Below, one piece after another: positions 55,362-63,370 of a stretch of 64,000 nt of DNA. The notes below the pieces were generated by a model. The model had not been told where the DNA came from. It worked only from the letters and a program-made list of their open reading frames with translations, and ran no database searches. How positions within the stretch are numbered: the first letter of the stretch is position 1; each line of letters begins with the position of its first letter. Source of the stretch: Brasilonema angustatum HA4187-MV1 (GTDB lineage Bacteria; Cyanobacteriota; Cyanobacteriia; Cyanobacteriales; Nostocaceae); NCBI GenBank assembly GCA_019359695.1, contig JAHHGV010000009.1:62001-126000 (forward strand), written 5' to 3'. Both the position numbers and the translations under genes were made by a program.

Positions 55362-56693
55362 TCACTCTATCAGTTCGCCCATATTAAAATCTATTCTTAT
55401 CCAACCTTTGAGTCTTCGTAAATTGTCGAAAATGAGCAAGGGAATCTGCCAGTGATGTACCATCAGGAAGGGTAAGGGATCACTCACCTCAAAAATTGCT
55501 TCTTTCCCTCGCAAAATGTTTGCTACCCAAGTTTGCAGTTGCTTAAACGATCTAATCTCATTCAGCCGCCAAACTTCGTGGTACAGCCAATAGGTTGGCT
55601 TACTATCAGCAAGAGGCTGCAAAGATTCAGCCAGAGGTTCTTTACCAAGATAGGCATCCGCTACTCCTGGATGATTGTAAAACATAGTAATGGCGGAGTG
55701 AGTACGGGGGTTACACTCAATCGCGTAAACAATTCCGTCTTCTGCCTGGATGAAGTCAAACGAAAGTTGCCCGGTTTTTCCGAGTTCTTTGGTAAAATGA
55801 CTCGCCCATTCCATTATTTCTAGCTGATCAACGTTTTCGTAGTTGACTTGAAAGGCGGATGACTCACAGCAGCAGTACATTCTTGACTCTCCATCTCGTG
55901 CGGTAGTGTGAGTGCAGTATTCCTTTCCAGGGATGAATTCCTGCATAATCCAGGGGTTTTCCTCACTGATAGGCAGACTCTTGACAAATGCTGCTGTTTC
56001 TGATTGTGTATTGCAAGGTAGCTTGGTAAGATTCAAGCGACGTATTTGATCGTAGGGGATGCTTTTAAGAATGTATTTGCGCTTCTCCTGAGAAAAGTCA
56101 AAGTTGATGACTTGTTCGGGATCGGTAATTTTGAAAGATTTGGGGACTGATAAACCGAACGATCGCGCTGTTTCAGCAAAGGCAAACTTGTCATCCAGAA
56201 TCTTGGTGACATCAGCATCAAAGTGGAAAAACTCTACATCGTCTGGTAATGGTGGCTTGCCGTGAGAGTCATAGTGGATGACGGAAAAAATGGCTACGGG
56301 GATAAAAAAGTCGATCTTTTCTTTTTTGGCGATCGCGTGTAGGGTTTCAACGTAGCCTTCTAAGTCTTTGCTTGGATCGGGAACGGTATAAAAGCCTGCA
56401 ACAGAGTTAGAATATTTATTACCGCTTGGCCAGAATTTCTCGATGTCAATTATAATAACCCGATGCCCTGCAGCATGAAATGAACGCGCTAGCTGAAGAG
56501 TTTTCGTCATTCTCGCGCCAGCGATCAAGATATTTTTGGAATTGGGGTTGACAACAATTGACTTGCCAAATGGTTGCTTGAGAAAATTCCACAATAGTGA
56601 AGTCAAAACGACGATGCAGTTTAAGGGAAATGCGATCGCCAGTAATACAAGAGTGCCCAAGTTTTGGAACACTATAAAAATCTGCTCCTTCAT
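55362..56693 (-). CDS. MysC-like ATP-grasp ligase, copy 1
   Basis: 443 aa. An N-terminal hydrophobic helix (FQNLGTLVLLAIAFPLNCIV) precedes a nucleotide-binding pre-ATP-grasp part (ILIAGARMTKTLQLARSFHA AGHRVII) and the ATP-grasp fold: DKFAFAETARSFGLSVPKSF, KYILKSIPYDQIRRLNLTKL, WIMQEFIPGKEYCTH and FIQAEDGIVYAIECNPRTHS with the metal-binding Glu/Asn. This resembles MysC, which ligates glycine to 4-deoxygadusol in mycosporine synthesis. No mysA, mysB or mysD is present nearby, so the substrate may differ. It is a tandem paralogue of the upstream gene. Confidence 0.85.
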   Translation of the reverse strand: MKEQIFIVFQNLGTLVLLAIAFPLNCIVVLTSLLWNFLKQPFGKSIVVNPNSKNILIAGARMTKTLQLARSFHAAGHRVIIIDIEKFWPSGNKYSNSVAGFYTVPDPSKDLEGYVETLHAIAKKEKIDFFIPVAIFSVIHYDSHGKPPLPDDVEFFHFDADVTKILDDKFAFAETARSFGLSVPKSFKITDPEQVINFDFSQEKRKYILKSIPYDQIRRLNLTKLPCNTQSETAAFVKSLPISEENPWIMQEFIPGKEYCTHTTARDGESRMYCCCESSAFQVNYENVDQLEIMEWASHFTKELGKTGQLSFDFIQAEDGIVYAIECNPRTHSAITMFYNHPGVADAYLGKEPLAESLQPLADSKPTYWLYHEVWRLNEIRSFKQLQTWVANILRGKEAIFEVSDPLPFLMVHHWQIPLLIFDNLRRLKGWIRIDFNMGELIE

Positions 56694-56786
56694 AATTATA
56701 ATTGTGACATGATAGTGGAATCTGTGGCTGGTAGTTTATAAAAATGAAGTGGACAAACAGATGCGATCCTGCCAGTAAACTTACTA

Positions 56787-58166
56787 TCACTTAGGGGTTG
56801 CAGAGATAGAGGTTTTATATTTTACATCTTCTCCAAACTGTATGAGTTTCCCGATGTTAAAATCAATCCTCACCCAAGTTTTTAAGGAGCGCAAACTATC
56901 GAGTAATAGTAAAGGAATGTGCCAGTGATGTACCATTAAGAACGGTAGTGGATCGTTAACTTCAAAGATTGCATCCTTTCCTCGCCTAATATTTTTAAAC
57001 CACTTTTGCAACTGCTTTAATGATCTAATTTCATTAAGTCTCCAAAGTTCGTGATAAAGCCAATAAGTAGGCTTACTATCACTCAAAGGTTGCAGAGGTT
57101 CAGCTGAAGGCTCTTTACTAAGATAGGCATCGGCTAAACCAGGGTGGTTGTAATACATTGTAATCGCAGAGTGAGCCCGAGCGTTGCACTCGATCGCATA
57201 AATCGTCCCATCTTCCGCCTGAATGAAGTCAAAACAAAGTTGTCCAGTCAGTTGTAGTTCTTTAACAAAATGACTCACCCACTTTTGAATTTCTGGGTGT
57301 TCAAAGTTTTCGTAATTGACTTGAAAAGCAGATGATTCACAGCAACAGTGTACCGTTAATTCACCGTTTCTCACTGTATCGTGAGTACAGTATTCTGTTC
57401 CGGGAATAAACTCTTGCAATATCCAAGGGTTATCTTCACTAATTGGCTTACTTTTAACATAAAGCGCCATTTTGTCGGGACAATCCATTGGTAGCTTAGT
57501 TAAATCCAAGCGTAAAACAGAGTCATAAACAATACTTTTGAGAATGTACTTGTGCTTTTCGTTGGAAAAGTCGAATTTAAGAACTTGTTCGGGATCTGTA
57601 ATTAAGAAGGTTTTCGGGACAGATAGCGAGAGTGAGCGTGCTTTTTGGGCAAACGTAAACTTGTTATCCAGCATACTCATTGTATCAGCATCGAAGTGGA
57701 AATTCTCGCAATAGCCTGATAAAACGGGCTTACGCTCGGAGTCAAAGTAGCTGGCAGCAAAAATGCCTACCGGGACAAAAAAGTCTATGTTTTCTTTTTT
57801 GGCGATCGCACGCACGGCTTGAGTATAGCCCTCCTTGTCTTCGTGCGAGTCCGGAACTGTGTAAAATCTAGACACAGAGTTAGAAAATCGATAACCACTG
57901 AACCAGTATTTGTCCAGATCGAATAAAATGACTCGATGCCCCGCCGCATGAAATGATCGCGCCAGCTGAAGGGTTTTGGTCATTCTACCACCACCGATCA
58001 AGATATTTCTCGGATTCTCGTTTAAAACCACTTGTTTGCTAAACCGTCGGCTGAAAAAATTCCACAGCAGCGATGCGAGTACGACGGTGCAGTTAAAGGG
58101 AAATGCGATCGCCAGTAATGCAAGAGTGCCCAAGTTTTGGAACATTGCAAAAATCTGTTCTCTCAT
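56787..58166 (-). CDS. MysC-like ATP-grasp ligase, copy 2
   Basis: 459 aa with the same layout as its neighbour: N-terminal membrane helix (FQNLGTLALLAIAFPFNCTV), ILIGGGRMTKTLQLARSFHA, DKFTFAQKARSLSLSVPKTF, KYILKSIVYDSVLRLDLTKL, WILQEFIPGTEYCTHDTVRN and FIQAEDGTIYAIECNARAHS (ECNARAHS here where copy 1 has ECNPRTHS). The C-terminal tail is longer by about 16 residues. Both genes have nearly the same 60-base leader with TTGTGACATGATAG. Duplication is recent enough that leader and coding parts are easily aligned. The membrane helix and orphan context are unexplained. Confidence 0.85.
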   Translation of the reverse strand: MREQIFAMFQNLGTLALLAIAFPFNCTVVLASLLWNFFSRRFSKQVVLNENPRNILIGGGRMTKTLQLARSFHAAGHRVILFDLDKYWFSGYRFSNSVSRFYTVPDSHEDKEGYTQAVRAIAKKENIDFFVPVGIFAASYFDSERKPVLSGYCENFHFDADTMSMLDNKFTFAQKARSLSLSVPKTFLITDPEQVLKFDFSNEKHKYILKSIVYDSVLRLDLTKLPMDCPDKMALYVKSKPISEDNPWILQEFIPGTEYCTHDTVRNGELTVHCCCESSAFQVNYENFEHPEIQKWVSHFVKELQLTGQLCFDFIQAEDGTIYAIECNARAHSAITMYYNHPGLADAYLSKEPSAEPLQPLSDSKPTYWLYHELWRLNEIRSLKQLQKWFKNIRRGKDAIFEVNDPLPFLMVHHWHIPLLLLDSLRSLKTWVRIDFNIGKLIQFGEDVKYKTSISATPK

Positions 58167-58196
58167 AGTTGTAATTGTGACATGATAGCGGAACCA

Positions 58197-58290
58197 GTGG
58201 CTGGTGGCGAGTCAGAGGTTAAGCGGACAAACAGATGCGCTCCTTGCCTTGTTAAGACGACGATGCAGTTGAAGGGAAATGCGATCGCCT
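58197..58290 (-). repeat. Relic of a third MysC-like gene 5' region
   Basis: The leader word GCGGACAAACAGATGCG (58223-58239) matches GTGGACAAACAGATGCG near 56752. At about 58254-58290 the minus strand then reads AIAFPFNCIVV, the membrane-helix segment of both intact copies (DNA word CGATGCAGTT then GAAGGGAAATGCGATCGC). Only this scrap remains, so a third tandem copy has been almost wholly deleted. Confidence 0.65.
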
Positions 58291-58535
58291 CCCCATTTTT
58301 GGCTCGCTCCTCTGGCTGCTTCTAGCTTGTGGAGTTTTTCTAATGCTGGTCCCAATTCTACACGAATTTTGCAACTGGGGCGCTCGCAAAACGTCGAACA
58401 CTCAAGTAATACCATGTCCGCCTAATTAGTTATAATTCGGTGCATCTGTGCCAAAACCTGAAAACTCTTTCTCCGGTGCTCCCTACCCCCTGCTCCCCAA
58501 GAGCCTTAATGATAAGTCTTTAACCGGACACGATA

Positions 58536-58642
58536 TAATATCAAATCCGTTTGTATCGGAATTATTTTTCCTTCCTCTTTCTCTGTGTCCTCTGCGCCTC
58601 TGCGGTTTTTTTATCACTCAGATGCTACCGGATTTGATATAA
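58536..58642. repeat. MITE-like element with 12-bp inverted ends
   Basis: ATATCAAATCCG at 58538-58549 is exactly inverted as CGGATTTGATAT at 58629-58640, with partial extension outward and inward. The interior contains TCTGTGTCCTCTGCGCCTCT, a word very common in cyanobacterial dispersed repeats. No coding capacity. Confidence 0.5.
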
Positions 58643-58696
58643 CTCCCAAGCGGTTATTGAATAAACTTCTTGCAAAAGTCAAATTTCTGAAAATCA

Positions 58697-58741
58697 AACC
58701 ACAGATATGCACAGATAAATTATTTGCGTTCATCTGCGGTT
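58697..58741. repeat. Imperfect palindromic repeat
   Basis: AACCACAGATATGCACAGAT and the following TTGCGTTCATCTGCGGTT are imperfect inverse copies around an AT centre. The same kind of palindrome occurs near 49303-49350. It is a dispersed repeat rather than a gene-specific signal. Confidence 0.5.
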
Positions 58742-58857
58742 GTAAATTCATTGATCATATTTGCAAGAAATCTCATAGTTGAAGTATATCTAAAGGCATA
58801 CAGAACGCACAACTCAGAATCAATTCTCGCTTACCGAGTTCTGCGTTCTGAATTGCT

Positions 58858-60774
58858 TTAGAAGGTGAAAGTGGTGCGGAGTACGCCTACAGTTGTTGTA
58901 TCGTTTCTACTATTTCCTTCAGGATTGAACAAAACAAATGCTCCAGGAGTAATGCTGATATTGTCACTCACTTTAAAACGATAGTAAGCTTCTAAATGAT
59001 AAGGAACAGCCCGCCGCTCACCATCAGGAGTCAGTCTAGCATCACCATCTGCAGAAGTCCGATAAAGTGGCTGTCCAAAAATAAGCCCCGCATTGTTTCC
59101 TGGTTTAAATAAATCATTAAAGTGCAATCCAACCATCCAACTTGTGAAGGTGGTAGAAGCATTAACACGCCCAGAAGAATCATCAACAAACATTGCTGCA
59201 CCGTAGCCAGAGAAAGCAACTTTTGGAGACAAACGCCAAGTTACTGTACCGCCAACAGAGTTTAGTTCAACAGGTATTCCCAATGGAACACCAGCCAAAG
59301 CACCAATCTCACTACTGATTAATCCTGTACCCAGGAAGTTGATTTCGTGATAGCTGTGGGCATAGTTTAGAGCAAGATCTATGGAACTACTTGGTCTAAA
59401 GGTTACTTGTGTTGCGATAACACTACTACCCCCAAAGACGCCTGCTCCCAAGGGTGTGCCAGAAACTCCCGGCAGGATATCTGCGGCTGAAGTAGGAATA
59501 TTTGCATTTACACTGCCATACAAAGCTCTCACATCGAACTGCTTTGATATGTCAAAAATGAATCCCGCAGCCGATGCCAAACCAGTTCCCGAAGTACCAC
59601 CGGAGACACGTACCACGGGGTTCAAACCTGCAAAGCGAGAAATCGCTTCTTGTCCTTCACCAGAAAAAGGTATGATGCTAGGAAAGGCATCCGACACTTC
59701 CGCTGCAGTCCCAGCAAACAAAGTTAATTTTTTAGCGACGGGAAAGATATAAAGCAGCTTATAAAGCTCAATGTCATTGCTACCAGTGCTCGACAAAGTT
59801 TTAGGATCAATGCCAGGAAATTGTGGTTCAAAACCGACACGAGCGCTACTAGAACTCAGTATAGGCGAAGCTAAGCCCAAAGATTCTTGAATGCTACCAC
59901 TACCAGTTAAACCGCCTGAAAAGTTATAAGCTTGCAAACCAGTAATTAGTGAGTCTTTGCCTGTGAAGCTCGTGGTGAGATTCAACCGCACTCTATTTGT
60001 GAGGATGATATTTGGATCTTTCCTACCAGGAGCGCCTCCCGTGGCACCAATGCCTGCTATAATGATCTCACCACTCAGTTTAGTGGTTGTAGAAAACTGA
60101 TTAGCTTGCAATTCGGCTGTGCGAGCTTCTAAAACATCTACCCGACCTCGCAGTGTCGCCAGTTCTGCGGCGAATTCTTGTTGCAGTCTCTGCAAGGTGG
60201 CTAAATCCTCTCTTCTTACCAAATCAGCAGTCGCAGTGGCAACAAGTTCGTTGACTCGATTGAGACAGGCGTTTAAGCCAGCAGCAAATTCATAGCGAGT
60301 CATCGCGCGATTGCCTCGATAAGTGCCATTCGGATACCCAGCAATACAACCGTAACGCTCAACTAGAGATTGCAGTGCTTGAAACGCCCAGTCCGTAGGC
60401 TGTACATCAGATAATTGCGATACAGATGTGACTTGTGCTATCACATTTGATGCAGGGACTCGATTTGGAAATTTTGCAGTTAGCCCTAAATTGTTGCTTT
60501 CCTGCTTCTGATTCAAAGTAGGTGAACCTTGTTGTTTGCTATCCGTAGATACAACGAATTTTCTCTGACTCTGGCTGTCTTTTAGTGTGTCATTAACACT
60601 ACTTGTACTTTCAGTTACAGTACTGCTGTTTTGTGATAGTTGTTCTACCGTGTAATTGATTTTAGATGTGTTATTAGCAATATCTGGATTCGGTATTACT
60701 TGTGCAGATAATGGTCTGGCAATTAAACATAGAAAACTGGCTCCGCTGGCAGAAGCTAGTAAAAATCTTCTCAT
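58858..60774 (-). CDS. SLH-domain OprB-type porin (cyanobacterial iron-uptake porin family)
   Basis: 638 aa from ATG 60774 (a GTG four codons upstream is less likely). The signal peptide is MRRFLLASASGASFLCLIAR followed by PLSAQ. An SLH domain (about residues 120-175: VQPTDWAFQALQSLVERYGC, GNRAMTRYEFAAGLNACLNR) anchors it to the cell wall. A coiled coil with TATADLVRREDLATLQRLQQ follows, and then a beta-barrel of OprB type (from about 235) ending in TTFTF, with the terminal Phe usual for outer-membrane proteins. Such proteins are the main outer-membrane channels in cyanobacteria and some are needed for iron uptake. The substrate is not evident. Confidence 0.9.
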   Translation of the reverse strand: MRRFLLASASGASFLCLIARPLSAQVIPNPDIANNTSKINYTVEQLSQNSSTVTESTSSVNDTLKDSQSQRKFVVSTDSKQQGSPTLNQKQESNNLGLTAKFPNRVPASNVIAQVTSVSQLSDVQPTDWAFQALQSLVERYGCIAGYPNGTYRGNRAMTRYEFAAGLNACLNRVNELVATATADLVRREDLATLQRLQQEFAAELATLRGRVDVLEARTAELQANQFSTTTKLSGEIIIAGIGATGGAPGRKDPNIILTNRVRLNLTTSFTGKDSLITGLQAYNFSGGLTGSGSIQESLGLASPILSSSSARVGFEPQFPGIDPKTLSSTGSNDIELYKLLYIFPVAKKLTLFAGTAAEVSDAFPSIIPFSGEGQEAISRFAGLNPVVRVSGGTSGTGLASAAGFIFDISKQFDVRALYGSVNANIPTSAADILPGVSGTPLGAGVFGGSSVIATQVTFRPSSSIDLALNYAHSYHEINFLGTGLISSEIGALAGVPLGIPVELNSVGGTVTWRLSPKVAFSGYGAAMFVDDSSGRVNASTTFTSWMVGLHFNDLFKPGNNAGLIFGQPLYRTSADGDARLTPDGERRAVPYHLEAYYRFKVSDNISITPGAFVLFNPEGNSRNDTTTVGVLRTTFTF

Positions 60775-61425
60775 GGCAACCCCCACACACTGAAATAGAG
60801 AAATTTAGACTGCGATCTAAAAAAAACAATCGTTAAGTAAACTTAAGGCAAAAATTGCAACACGGTATTGCTTATTTTGCCTTTCTTGTCCCTCAAAAAA
60901 AGTTTTCTTTTAGTGAACTTACCAATCAATTTATGAGTAATTATCGCAAGTGTTTAATTATCATAAATCTATTTATGTCAAAAATAGATATAACCTGTTA
61001 TTTGTAATTTTTATAATTATCATTTGATCAAGTCTTGTCCCATTTATGATAATGGGAAAGTTTGTATTACAAATTACAAAATCTGACTATACCTACTTCA
61101 CACAAAAGTTTACTGTATGTTTGCGGTATTTTTTTGATATGAATTGTATATTATTTGTAAATTTTTATCAAATTTTGAGAAATCTTTAAATAATTCTAGA
61201 TTAAAAAACCTAGTGTTTTTACTATAACGAAAGTTTAAAAGATAACCTATGCTTCAGACAGAGGGATAGGGTGAAGATCTTTTTATCATTTTTTGATACA
61301 GAGGTAGATTTTATGTAGCTTTCGTAAAAGTAGCCTGAGAATTACGGAATCGCGATAGTTCCTTTTGTATCTCTGATCAAGAGTCTCGCAACACAGAGAA
61401 GCAAACTAAATATTAAGAGGATTTT
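60775..61425. other. AT-rich divergent intergenic region
   Basis: 650 bases between the porin gene and the PEP-CTERM gene. TTTGTAATTT (61001-61010) is exactly inverted as AAATTACAAA (61071-61080), with an inner stem TCCCATT (61038-61044)/AATGGGA (61051-61057). No ORF. It must hold both promoters. Confidence 0.45.
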
Positions 61426-62340
61426 ATGAAGCAATATCTGAGATTTGCCAAGCGGTTTGGGCTACTGTTTACTCCCTTGGTAGCGACTTCTGTGCTTTTC
61501 ACCTCACCCAGTCAAGCTGCTACTTTTGCTTTTTCTGATGGAGAATTAAATTTGACAGATTTCAATGGAATTCTTTCCACAGAATTTAACAGCCGCAATC
61601 ATGGTGAGACTGAAGGTATTGCTATGGGTAAGAATAGTTTTGTAAGCTTGGAAAATTATCTAACCGTAGAAACGTCAGATTCTCCACTAAGAGCATTTAC
61701 TGATGTTGCTAGTACAGTGAGTGGTGAAGGTAGAAACTACACAGGAGTTGTACAAAGCGATTCGGAAATTGTTGCTAATTTTGATATAGATGCTGGTAAA
61801 ACCTTTTCTTTCAATTTCTCCTCTTTTCTAAATTTAGGGACACAAATAGATGCATCTCCAGTAGAGAATGCTCAAGCAAAAGGCGATATTGCCTTTTATC
61901 TGTTCGATACTTCAGATATACCAGAAGAAACTCTTTCTGACATTCTTATTGATTTATTAGACAATCCAGACAGCATCAAGAAAAGTCCGCTTTCTTTCTT
62001 TTCTATTAGTGGAAATATCAATACTCTTGGGAATGATTCTTTGAGCTATCAGAATAGTTCAGATATTACCTTAACCGAGAATTATAAAGAAACTGATTTT
62101 GAAGGAAATGAAGAATACACTCTGGCTGAGTATCAGGGCTTTTTCCAACGCTATTTTGAAAAACAAACAAATCTTACTTTGATTGCGACTAGGAGAAGTC
62201 AGGCAAGAGTGACAGCACCTGAACCTTCAACGAGTTTAGCTTTAGTACTATTTTTGGGATTACTAGCTATAGCTAAAAAAGGTAGATTTAGAGCAAAGAT
62301 TTTAAAGGACTCTTCAGGAATGAAGATGGTTAAATTGTAG
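61426..62340 (+). CDS. Secreted protein with PEP-CTERM sorting signal
   Basis: 304 aa. Signal peptide: FAKRFGLLFTPLVATSVLFT then SPSQAATFA (cleavage after AQA-like site). The middle (30-260) is a beta-rich Ser/Asn/Asp-rich domain with SGEGRNYTGVVQSDSEIVAN and FYLFDTSDIPEETLSDILID. The C-terminus is a PEP-CTERM signal: TAPEPSTSLALVLFLGLLAI with AKKGR, i.e. the Pro-Glu-Pro motif, a membrane helix, and basic residues. PEP-CTERM proteins are processed by an exosortase and are often linked to exopolysaccharide. No exosortase gene is in the window. A paralogue follows 52 bases downstream. Confidence 0.85.
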   Translation: MKQYLRFAKRFGLLFTPLVATSVLFTSPSQAATFAFSDGELNLTDFNGILSTEFNSRNHGETEGIAMGKNSFVSLENYLTVETSDSPLRAFTDVASTVSGEGRNYTGVVQSDSEIVANFDIDAGKTFSFNFSSFLNLGTQIDASPVENAQAKGDIAFYLFDTSDIPEETLSDILIDLLDNPDSIKKSPLSFFSISGNINTLGNDSLSYQNSSDITLTENYKETDFEGNEEYTLAEYQGFFQRYFEKQTNLTLIATRRSQARVTAPEPSTSLALVLFLGLLAIAKKGRFRAKILKDSSGMKMVKL

Positions 62341-62392
62341 ATATAAATGACGTCAAGCTCTATACTAACAAATTTGCAAAGAGGTTTTTTTC

Positions 62393-63274
62393 ATGGCTAC
62401 TCCAAACACAGTTACTTCTGAACCCTCCGTGTCACCTACTCAGGCGGCGACTTCTGCTCTTTCCTATGGAGATTTCTTTTTAACAAACTTGAGTCAAAGC
62501 TTTTCCACTGTGAATAGTAACAATCAGGCTGATACTTCAGCTCATGCGGATGGTGGTACAGCGACTGTTTACAATAATGCAGTCGTGGAAACTGACGATA
62601 CAGTAGTATCGACTTTTGCAACTAGTTCAGCTTCGGGTGAAAATAGAGATTATTTTGGATTCGCAGAAACTAATGCAACTATTGTTGGTAATTTCTTGAT
62701 CAATGCAGGAAATACTTTATCTTTCAATTTTACATCTGCCTTAGATTTAGAAGCATTAATAAATGCGGGACAGAAAATAGAGAATGTTAGCGTAATTAGG
62801 GAAGTTTCCTTCTTTTTATACGATACTTCTGATATACCGAAACAAACTCTTCCAGACTATCTTGCTAATTTATTATCCAATCCAGATAGTATTGGAAAAA
62901 AACCTTTAGTGTTCTTTTCTCTATCTGCAAGTTTAAACACGTCCGGGAATGATAACTTTTTGACAAGCAAGAAAAACGAAAATGTGACAATCACCTCTGA
63001 ATTGAAAGATTCTAATTTTGCCGGAAGTCAAAAATTTGCTAGTACTTTTGTTCGTGGTTCTGTAAAACGCTCTTTTAATAATCAAGCAAATATCACTTTA
63101 ATAGTTTTGAGAAGGGGTCAAGCCAGAGTTGCCGTGCCAGAACCTTCACCTACCTTAACTTTAAGCTCAACAAAGCCTAAGTTACTGAGCGTTCCTACCC
63201 AAGCAAGAGGTCAAAATGCGACTTCAAATCGTTCTTCAGATAGAAAGACTATGAAGGTGACTGTTGGCAAATAA
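62393..63274 (+). CDS. Paralogue of the PEP-CTERM protein without sorting signals
   Basis: 293 aa. The core aligns with the upstream gene: SASGENRDYFGFAETNATIV, GNFLINAGNTLSFNFTSALD, FYLYDTSDIPKQTLPDYLAN-like segment (FFLYDTSDIPKQTLPDYLAN) and TLIVLRRGQARVAVPEPSPT. Two differences stand out. The N-terminus (MATPNTVTSEPSVSPTQAAT) keeps a TQAAT resembling the other gene's SQAAT, but has no hydrophobic core, and after the PEP motif the membrane helix is replaced by a polar tail (TLTLSSTKPKLLSVPTQARG). It would not be secreted or sorted as its sister is, unless the start lies further upstream. Function unknown. Confidence 0.75.
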   Translation: MATPNTVTSEPSVSPTQAATSALSYGDFFLTNLSQSFSTVNSNNQADTSAHADGGTATVYNNAVVETDDTVVSTFATSSASGENRDYFGFAETNATIVGNFLINAGNTLSFNFTSALDLEALINAGQKIENVSVIREVSFFLYDTSDIPKQTLPDYLANLLSNPDSIGKKPLVFFSLSASLNTSGNDNFLTSKKNENVTITSELKDSNFAGSQKFASTFVRGSVKRSFNNQANITLIVLRRGQARVAVPEPSPTLTLSSTKPKLLSVPTQARGQNATSNRSSDRKTMKVTVGK

Positions 63275-63370
63275 TTCCGGTAGCATGACAATCTCATGAT
63301 TAAATTGGTTAGAGTTGGAGTAGCACCAAGGAGGGAAAATATCTTTTAAGTCTGTTCATAAAGATATTCA

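Noticed and set aside
54388-58166. Complete mycosporine-like amino acid cluster
   Set aside because: Only MysC-like ligases are present. The neighbouring oxygenase is of the isopenicillin-N-synthase family and convergent, and no mysA/mysB is visible.
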